NCBI RefSeq assembly: GCF_946893725.1
Contig: NZ_CAMPPE010000005.1
Coordinates: 22,619 to 86,618 of the forward strand
DNA: 64,000 bases
Direction: 5' to 3'
Source: Anaerococcus sp. Marseille-Q5996
Lineage (GTDB): Bacteria; Bacillota; Clostridia; Tissierellales; Peptoniphilaceae
Shown here: positions 55,235 through 61,409 of the stretch, piece by piece
Layout of the letters: every line of letters begins with the position of its first letter
How positions within the stretch are numbered: the first letter of the stretch is position 1
Translations under genes and position numbers: made by a program
The notes under the pieces: generated by a model
Told to the model about the DNA's origin: nothing
The model's input: the letters and a program-made list of their open reading frames with translations, nothing else
Databases searched by the model: none

Positions 55235-56641
55235 TTAGTTATTTTTTTTGCTTGCTGCGTAAGCTACTGAAGCTGCTGCTAATACACCTGCAACGCCAGC
55301 TACACCAGCGATACCTGTTTTAGCGTTTGAACCAGCTTTTTTGTTAGCTGCTTTTTCTTTAACAACTACTTTTTCAACAACTTTTTCTTCTTTTTTGTCG
55401 TCGTCTTTTTTGTCTTCTTCTTTTTCAGCTGGTTTTTCTTCTTCTTTTTCAGCTGGTTTTTCTTCTTCTTTTACTTCGCCATCAAGTTTTTTCATTTCTT
55501 CTTGTATAGCTGCTGTGTTGTTGTCTAATTCTTCGATTAGAGCGTCAACATCTTCGTTTGTTGCTTCTGCAGCGTATGCTGTTGAGATGAAAGCAACTTT
55601 TTTGTTAGCTTTGATTAAAGCTTCAGCTTTAGCGATAGCTGCTTTTTGGTCAGCTACTAGAGCGTCAAGTTTAGCCATGTTAGCTTTTGATGTGTTTGGC
55701 ATTACTGATTTAAGAATTTCAACTGCTCTTAATGTTTCGTTAGCTTTGTCGATTGAAACTTGAAGTGCAGCTAATTTTTCTTCTGTAAGACCTTCTTTAA
55801 CTTCTGGAGTTTTTTCAACGATTGTGATACCTTTGTCTGTAGCTTCTACAACAATGTTGAATGCATCAGCAAATGTTCTTAATTGTCCAACTAATACTAG
55901 GTATTTACCTTCAATTGTGTTGTATTTTTTGCTTGCTGCATCGTATTCTTCTTGAAGTCTATCTTTTTCGTAAGAAGCTGCTGTGTATTCTCTGTAGATT
56001 TCTTGAAGTGTTTTAACTTTTGAATCCACGTCTTTTAATTCATCATAAGCTTTGTGTAGTCTGTCAAGAGCTTGTTCGAATTCACCTGGTTGACGATCTT
56101 CTTGTGCTTTTTTAATTCTGTTTGTTCCATCAATTTTTGAACCTTCAGTTACTGGACCATAACCATTGTCAAGGTAAGCTTTAACATCTTCTGGTTTTAC
56201 TTGAGTAGAATCATCAAGCATATCGTTTAAGTGGCTAACTGCGATTTCGAAGTTTGTTTCATATCTTGATTTTAATTTTGCACTTAGTTCTTTTTCAGTA
56301 AAATCTGTACCATCTTCTTTTTTAATATCAAATAATGTTACAAATTGAGCTCTATATGCTTCCCAAGCTTTGTTGTATCTTTCTTTAGCTGTATCTAAAG
56401 CTTTTTTTAAAGCATCGCGGTCAGCTTTTGCTTCTAGGTATTCTGGATAAATTTTGTTTGTTTCATCTAATACTCTTTGGAATTCGATTTTTGTGAATGT
56501 TTTTCCGTCATATGTTACTTTTTCAACTACTGAGTTTGGAAGTACTGTTGTGATGTATGTTCCTTGTGCAGCGTTTGCTACTACTGGAGTAACTAATGCG
56601 AATGCTAATGCACCTGCTGCGATTCTTTTGTTTAATTTCAT
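55235..56641 (-). CDS. Wall-anchored helical surface protein (NAKTG sorting signal)
   Basis: 468 residues. Signal peptide 1-24 (ending ANAAQ), a largely helical body rich in Lys/Glu/Asp, a Glu/Lys/Pro run near 385-425 (KPAEKEEEKPAEKEE), and a sortase signal: NAKTG, a hydrophobic Ala/Val stretch, and a KKNN tail. A module near residues 305-350 (RAVEILKSVMPNTSKANMAKL) recurs at the C-terminus of the giant protein at 61410. Ligand unknown. It has a strong promoter and AAAAAGGAGATTTCATA before ATG. Confidence 0.85.
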   Translation of the reverse strand: MKLNKRIAAGALAFALVTPVVANAAQGTYITTVLPNSVVEKVTYDGKTFTKIEFQRVLDETNKIYPEYLEAKADRDALKKALDTAKERYNKAWEAYRAQFVTLFDIKKEDGTDFTEKELSAKLKSRYETNFEIAVSHLNDMLDDSTQVKPEDVKAYLDNGYGPVTEGSKIDGTNRIKKAQEDRQPGEFEQALDRLHKAYDELKDVDSKVKTLQEIYREYTAASYEKDRLQEEYDAASKKYNTIEGKYLVLVGQLRTFADAFNIVVEATDKGITIVEKTPEVKEGLTEEKLAALQVSIDKANETLRAVEILKSVMPNTSKANMAKLDALVADQKAAIAKAEALIKANKKVAFISTAYAAEATNEDVDALIEELDNNTAAIQEEMKKLDGEVKEEEKPAEKEEEKPAEKEEDKKDDDKKEEKVVEKVVVKEKAANKKAGSNAKTGIAGVAGVAGVLAAASVAYAASKKNN

Positions 56642-56707
56642 TATGAAATCTCCTTTTTAATTTTTTACTATTTTTGTAATTTAAATAGTACTCACTTTAC
56701 ACTAACT

Positions 56708-56736
56708 ATATTACACCAATTTCTACACTTTTGCAA
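56708..56736 (-). promoter_or_regulatory. Promoter of the 55235 surface-protein gene
   Basis: Minus-strand TTGCAA, 17 nt, TAATAT; predicted leader about 60 nt. Confidence 0.7.
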
Positions 56737-56934
56737 CACATTTGGTAAATTTATCAATATTTCTAAAAAATATACTTATAAAAATATTCATATTTGCTCC
56801 AAATTTGTAATGATTGTGTAAATTTTAGGCTTTGTAAGATTGGCTAGTGTTTTGTCTTGCCCGGTCCTTTTTAGCAATTTTTCTAAAGTTTGTTTGTCAT
56901 GCTATAGTATGGCGGACTTTTGTGGGCAATTTTG

Positions 56935-57003
56935 TTTATAACTATCGATATTTATTGCACTCATGTTAGTGGTTATCACCCATATTTATATTGATAGTTA
57001 TAT
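56935..57003. repeat. Long inverted repeat between the surface-protein and ComK-like genes
   Basis: ATAACTATCGATATTTAT (from 56938) pairs with ATATTTATATTGATAGTTAT (ending 57001). The loop holds smaller hairpins (CACTCATGTTAGTG). It lacks a T tail, so it may be an operator, a processed 3' end or a small insertion remnant. The rest of 56642-57025 shows only the promoter above. Confidence 0.55.
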
Positions 57004-57025
57004 TTATTTTAGCAGAATTTTGCTT

Positions 57026-57559
57026 TTAGTCAAGGTCTGTTTGTTGGAGTTTTGTAACTTTTGGCATGGTTTCTCTGCTTATGGTGGCTTTTAGGGTGTC
57101 AAAGGCGCTTAGCCAGTCGTAGGAGACTAGGGCTTGTTCTCGGTAGAACATGGTTTTGGCGTGGTTTTTGTTGGCGTTGAGGGTGTCAAAGGTGTTTAGG
57201 GTGGCGATGGTCTCTCCTGTGGTGAGGACTATGGTGGTGTCTTTGATGTGGTCTACATAGGCTACGTTGACGAAGCCTCTGGTTTCTTTGTCGTAGGTGG
57301 AGGTGCGGTACTTAAATCCAAAGAAGACGTGGTGGGCGTCGATGACGTAGGGGGTGTTTTTTGTGATTTGGAGGATGTTTTTGATGATGGCATCCATTTG
57401 CTTTTTGCTCCTGCCTCGGTGTTTGTAGAGCTGGTTGAGGTAGAGGGTGGGTGTTTGTTCTATTAGTTGAGTGGTGGTTGTGGTGTAGATCCTAGCGCCA
57501 ATTCCGAAATTTTTGATTTCTTCTGGGAGTATGGCGATTTGGGGGTTGGTGTTTTGCAT
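57026..57559 (-). CDS. ComK-like competence transcription factor
   Basis: 177 residues. Order and spacing match Bacillus ComK recalled from memory: IAILPEE near residue 8 (ComK IAVLPEE), PYVIDAHHVFFGFKYRT near 70 (PIMVDPSNQIFLFPT), then GFVNVAYVDHI, TTIVLTTGETIATL near 108-121 (TEVTFSNGKTMELP) and FDTLNANKNHAKTMFYR. ComK switches on DNA-uptake genes and is degraded by ClpC in B. subtilis. No competence genes are nearby. Codons are strongly C-ending (ACC, CTC, AAC), unlike neighbours. Confidence 0.7.
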   Translation of the reverse strand: MQNTNPQIAILPEEIKNFGIGARIYTTTTTQLIEQTPTLYLNQLYKHRGRSKKQMDAIIKNILQITKNTPYVIDAHHVFFGFKYRTSTYDKETRGFVNVAYVDHIKDTTIVLTTGETIATLNTFDTLNANKNHAKTMFYREQALVSYDWLSAFDTLKATISRETMPKVTKLQQTDLD

Positions 57560-57595
57560 GGTGGTTCCTTTCTTTTTGATTTTAAATTATTGATT

Positions 57596-57800
57596 TTATT
57601 TTTATTTTGGTTATGTGGGTAATGTTTATATTTAATTATGTACTTCGATCTCTGGGGATCAGGGCGCTAGGGGCAACTAGCCCGTCCGGCTGAGTGAGGA
57701 CATGCCCATTATGCCCTTCCCCAGACCCCCGACCCATTGCACCCCGTCTGCCACTGCGTGGAGCAATGAGCAGTAGAAGTTCGCTAGCGAATTCTTTTTT
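57596..57800 (+). ncRNA. Structured repeat element, copy 2 (divergent)
   Basis: Same layout as copy 1 with changed bases. AT-rich flank ending in TACTTCG. Long hairpin with CTGGGG (57652) and CCCCAG (57719), inner AGGGC/GCCCT. Second stem CATTGC (57735) with GCAATG (57763), enclosing ACCCC and the CCAC-TGC-GTGG hairpin. Then TTCGC-TA-GCGAA plus T7. Its arm holds GTCCGGC-N7-GAGGAC, shared with the tandem repeats in the ribU leader. Confidence 0.55.
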
Positions 57801-58117
57801 TATTTGCGCTTCGCTGGATCTCTCGACTACGCTCGAGATGACATGGTCTGGGAGAATGTTTATTCATCAGATTGTCATCCTGAGCGGAGTGTAACGGAGT
57901 CGAAGGATCTCCTGAGGGGGTTATTATTTTTTTGCGAAGTTTAATGTTAATACTCATTTAGGAGACCCTTCGGCTGCGCTCAGGGTGACAGTAGGGCTTT
58001 GTGCTCTTTTACGTCTGCCCTCCGCCATGTCATCCTGAAATTATTTATTATCCATTTCGACTAAGCAAGCGAAGCGGAGCGCATGGAGAAATCTGTGTTT
58101 TATTTTTGATTTTATTA
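57801..58117. repeat. REP-like palindrome block D1
   Basis: TTGCGCTTCGCTGGATCTCTC...GAGATGACA (57801-57842) is directly followed by a TCATCCTGAGCGG element (57873-57998), then a CCATTTCGACTAAGCAAG unit (58053-58093). No gene. Confidence 0.82.
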
Positions 58118-58332
58118 TGGTTATATAGGTAATATTTATCTTTACTTTTATGCTTCGGAATTTGGAGGGCCACTTTAAGGGGGTTCCGATACCCCCTCCA
58201 AAGTACCCTCCAAGCTTCCCCGCAAACCTCACCCCTAAACGGTCCCTGCGCGGGATGCGTTTTTTATGGTTGGAATCGCTTCGCGATGTCCTTTTGAGGG
58301 GATAGTGATGGTTGCTTACGCAACCTTTTTTT
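58118..58332 (+). ncRNA. Structured repeat element, copy 3 (candidate RNA)
   Basis: Close copy of the 53910 element. GGAGGG (58164) pairs with CCCTCC, inner AGGGGG/CCCCCT. CCCGC/GCGGG follows, then ATCGC-TTC-GCGAT, then GGTTGC-TTAC-GCAACC with T7 (58310-58332). Scattered base changes lie mainly in loops and linkers. Confidence 0.6.
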
Positions 58333-58745
58333 GTATTTGCGCTTCGCTGGATCTCTCGACTACTCTCGAGATGACAAGTACTAGGAGAATGATTATCCCC
58401 CTGTTTGTCATTTCGACTGGAGAAAATCTTTGATTTTTGGAGTGGAGAAATCTGTTTTATATTTTTGTGGACGCTCACGCTGGATCTCTCCACTCCGCTT
58501 CGCTACGGTCGAGATGACATAGGACTTAGAGAATCATTATCCCTCTGTTTGTCATTTCGACCGGAAAATCCGTTAGGATTTGGAGTGGAGAAATCTTTTC
58601 ATTTTACTTTCTTACTCGTATGTCATCCTGAGCGGAGTGTAACGGAGTCGAAGGATCTCCTGAGGGGGTTATTATTTTTTTGCGATGTTTAATGTTAATA
58701 CTCATTTAGGAGACCCTTCGGCTACGCTCGAGATGACTGGGGACT
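58333..58745. repeat. REP-like palindrome block D2
   Basis: GATCTCTC...GAGATGACA (58349-58377) with partner TGTCATTTCGACTGG (58407-58453). A second pair at 58469-58520 and 58552-58597. A TCATCCTGAGCGG element (58622-58738) whose right end has switched to the CTCGAGATGAC type, a hybrid of two families. Nothing else is supported up to 59081. Confidence 0.82.
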
Positions 58746-59081
58746 AAAAGAATGATTATTTTTACTTATTGTCGGTGTTTATGGATAATTGTTTACTTTT
58801 CTTCGGACTCTTAACGTCTTATATGTCATTTAGTGTACCTCGTTATGTAGGTCTTGTCTATGGTTTTTTGTATGTTTACTTATATAGATTTTTTACTGCG
58901 CTTATGGGTGACAGCGGAGTGCTTTGCTGGCTTGGTCGTCTGATTTTTTTATGACACTGGCAAAATATTTATCTAAAACGTCTTAAAATTTTTTGCCCCT
59001 AAATTTTTGGGTATAAATCACATATATATAAAGATAAAAAGGATTTTAATAATATTTTCTAATATAATTAAGGAGGAAGAT

Positions 59082-59936
59082 ATGGCGGATTTGGATAAGA
59101 AGACTGGGGCGGCTCCTGTGGAGCAGAGTAAGGATAGTGATGATATCCTAGATAGTCCTTATGATGACATCCCTGAGGCGAAGGATAAGTCTATTAATGA
59201 GCTTAAAGAGCGCAAGCTTGAGCGTGGCCAGGAGCTTTATACTGGTTTTGGCTTTGGTGGTGTGGATGCTGAAGGCGTGGATATTGATCGATTAGGCGCT
59301 GATGAGCAAGCTGTTTTAGCTGAAAATGAAAAGGCTCGTGTGGCTAAAGATAATGATAGGCTTGCTGTGAAGACTATTAATAAAGAAGATAATATGGTTT
59401 TTGAGCCTGCGACTGATTGCGCGATTGATAAAAAAACTACTGTAAATGTGGGCGAAAATATTGAAAAAAATATTGAAATTAGTAATCAAGCAAATATTGC
59501 CCCTAATGAAGTGGCGTCCTATCGTGAAGTCCCTAAGGATACTAGGATTGAGATTAAGGCTGACAAGGGCGATGTGGTTTATAAGGAAGCTGAGCTTGAC
59601 TATGAGCCAATCAGTAGGGCTATTTATGTGGAAGATGACGTAGATTTTGACCAGCCTAGAGCTTTTGATTTGCATATTAATGTGGAAAGTGTCAATGATA
59701 CACCGGCTGATTATCAGTTAAATGGAGTGTATTATGGCAATGATTATAGGCAAAATCGTAATTATTTGGCCGCTCCTTATCAAAGGGATGCTTATAGCAT
59801 AAAAAACCACTACAAGGCTCGTGCAAAATACACAAAAAGAGGCCTACCACTAGGTAAAATCGCCCTTGGTGCAGTGGCCGTGGCTGGTGTCCTATGGCTA
59901 GTGAAAGATGATGAGAAAGATGGTTTTTTTAATTAA
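59082..59936 (+). CDS. Acidic tail-anchored protein of unknown function
   Basis: 284 residues. Charged, low-complexity and probably disordered for about 250 residues (many Asp, Glu, Lys), then a basic patch (YKARAKYTKRG) and one C-terminal helix (LGKIALGAVAVAGVLWLV) with a short acidic tail, so it is likely anchored with the body in the cytoplasm. ATG 59082 follows AAGGAGGAAGAT. Codons are G/T-ending (GAG, AAG, GTG) in contrast to most genes here. Not recognised. Confidence 0.65.
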   Translation: MADLDKKTGAAPVEQSKDSDDILDSPYDDIPEAKDKSINELKERKLERGQELYTGFGFGGVDAEGVDIDRLGADEQAVLAENEKARVAKDNDRLAVKTINKEDNMVFEPATDCAIDKKTTVNVGENIEKNIEISNQANIAPNEVASYREVPKDTRIEIKADKGDVVYKEAELDYEPISRAIYVEDDVDFDQPRAFDLHINVESVNDTPADYQLNGVYYGNDYRQNRNYLAAPYQRDAYSIKNHYKARAKYTKRGLPLGKIALGAVAVAGVLWLVKDDEKDGFFN

Positions 59937-59957
59937 AATTTGAATAATGTTTTGCTT

Positions 59958-60094
59958 TGCTGGCTTGGGGGTTATTGATTTTAGGTTTTTTGATAACTTC
60001 CTTGGAGGTGGTAATAAGGAAAATGTAGGTTGCTTAGGCAACCTTTTTTTTGTATTTGCGCTGCGCTGGATCTCTCGGCTGCGCTCGAGATGAC
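59958..60094 (+). repeat. Structured repeat element, partial or hybrid copy 4
   Basis: Keeps the right-hand module (GGTTGC-TTAG-GCAACC, T8, TTGCGCTGCGCTGGATCTCTC...GAGATGACA). The core is replaced by a different small structure, GTTAT...ATAAC and TTCCTT...AAGGAA. Confidence 0.6.
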
Positions 60095-60592
60095 ATGGTC
60101 TGGGAGAATGTTTATTCATCAGATTGTCGTCCTGAGCGGAGTGTAACGGAGTCGAAGGATCTCCTGAGGGGGTTATTATTTTTTTGCGATGTTTAATGTT
60201 AATACTCATTTAGGAGACCCTTCGGCTGCGCTCAGGGTGACAGTGGGGCTTGTACATTTTTTGATTGCGGAGTTTAGAGATACGTTGGATCCCATGGGAT
60301 TATATCTTTCCATTTCGACTAAGCGAGTGTAACGGAGCGCTTGGAGAAATCTTTTTTTATTTTTGTGGACGCTCACGCTGGATCTCTCCACTCCGCTGCG
60401 CTATGGTCGAGATGACATGGGCTGGGAGAACGAATATACCCCAGTTTGTCATTTCGACCGGAAAATCCGTTAGGATTTGGAGTGGAGAAATCTTTTCTTT
60501 TTTCACTTTCTTACTCTTTTGTCATCCTGGGAATATTATTATCCATTTCGACTAAGCGAGCGCAGCGGGGCGCATGGAGAAATCTGTTTTAT
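60095..60592. repeat. REP-like palindrome block E
   Basis: A TCGTCCTGAGCGG element (60124-60248), a CCATTTCGACTAAGCGAG unit (60310-60350), a GATCTCTCCACTCC...GTCGAGATGACA/TGTCATTTCGACCGG pair (60379-60493) with the spacer GGGAGAACGAATATACCCC, and a last unit at 60542-60585. It ends at the next terminator. Confidence 0.83.
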
Positions 60593-60611
60593 ATTTTTAG
60601 TGACTTCAATA

Positions 60612-60640
60612 CAAAAAAAGAGAGGATTTCTCCTCTCCTT
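60612..60640 (-). terminator. Terminator of the repeat surface-protein gene
   Basis: Minus-strand GAGAGGA-GAAA-TCCTCTC followed by T7. Confidence 0.85.
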
Positions 60641-60654
60641 ATTAATCTATTTAA

Positions 60655-61332
60655 TTATTTTCTTTTTTTAGAAACTGCAAATCCTGCTGATGCTAGTGCT
60701 GCTGTCATTGCTACTGCGCTTGTTGCAACTCCTGTTTTAGGGTTGTCTCCGCCCTCTTTGTCTTTTTTGTCGTCTTTATCTTTTTCGTCTTTTTTATCTT
60801 TTGCAGGGAAAACTTTGCTTTCATCGTTTGCTTTGTTGTTTTCGTCTGATTTCGCATTGTTTTCTTTAGCTGGGAAGACTTTGTTGCCGCCATCTGCTGG
60901 TGTTACTTCTTTGTTGTCTTTGCCTTTATTTTCGTTTTCTTTGGCTGGGAATACTTTGTTGCCGCCGTCTGCTGGGGTTACTTCTTTGTTGTCTTTGCCT
61001 TTATTTTCATCGCCTTTGGCTGGGAATACTTTGTTGCCGCCGTCTGCTGGGGTTGTTTCTTTGTTGCCTTCAGCATTGTTTTCTTTTTCATTTTTTGCTG
61101 GGAATACTTTTGTGCCACCGTCTGCTGGTGTCACTTTTGAGTCTAGGGTGCTGTCTGTTTTTGTTAGTTCTTTGTCTGAATCTTCTGTACCAGCTACCCC
61201 ACCTGTTGTTGTGTTTACTGTTTGATTTCCAACGTCTGCTGGGATTGTTTGGTTTGCTGCGTATGCATTTTGTGCTCCAAATCCTAGTACTAATGTTGCT
61301 GATAAAGCCGCGGTTAATAATTTTTTGTTCAT
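60655..61332 (-). CDS. Small wall-anchored protein with TPADGGNKVFPAK repeats (NPKTG)
   Basis: 225 residues. Signal peptide (ending AYAAN). Four near-identical repeats of about 25 residues, each with TPADGG(N/T)KVFPAK and a Lys/Asn/Glu-rich linker, plus a fifth shortened VFPAK. Then a Lys/Asp run and the sorting signal NPKTG with an Ala-rich helix and KKRK tail. It probably extends from peptidoglycan; ligand unknown. Start follows AAGGAGAAATAAGACA. Confidence 0.85.
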   Translation of the reverse strand: MNKKLLTAALSATLVLGFGAQNAYAANQTIPADVGNQTVNTTTGGVAGTEDSDKELTKTDSTLDSKVTPADGGTKVFPAKNEKENNAEGNKETTPADGGNKVFPAKGDENKGKDNKEVTPADGGNKVFPAKENENKGKDNKEVTPADGGNKVFPAKENNAKSDENNKANDESKVFPAKDKKDEKDKDDKKDKEGGDNPKTGVATSAVAMTAALASAGFAVSKKRK

Positions 61333-61409
61333 TGTCTTATTTCTCCTTGTATATTTGTTATTATCATTTTATTGGTATTTACCCATTTTTGCAATTTATA
61401 AATCTTCAT

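Noticed and set aside
57651..57800. tRNA or 5S rRNA in the GC-rich segment
   Set aside because: No cloverleaf, T-loop or 5S loop signatures; the structure matches the repeat family instead.
53854..58493. Several 70-150 codon frames in the repeat islands
   Set aside because: They translate the palindromes themselves (recurring SRWSLR/LSEWNGAHGE-like peptides in several frames), with no ribosome sites.
58769..58954. 61-codon hydrophobic open frame on the plus strand
   Set aside because: No ribosome site and directly continuous with repeat-derived sequence; aromatic-rich composition fits AT-rich noise.
50941..60592. CRISPR array
   Set aside because: Repeats are palindromes in both orientations with variable spacing and similar spacers; no regular unique spacers and no cas genes.
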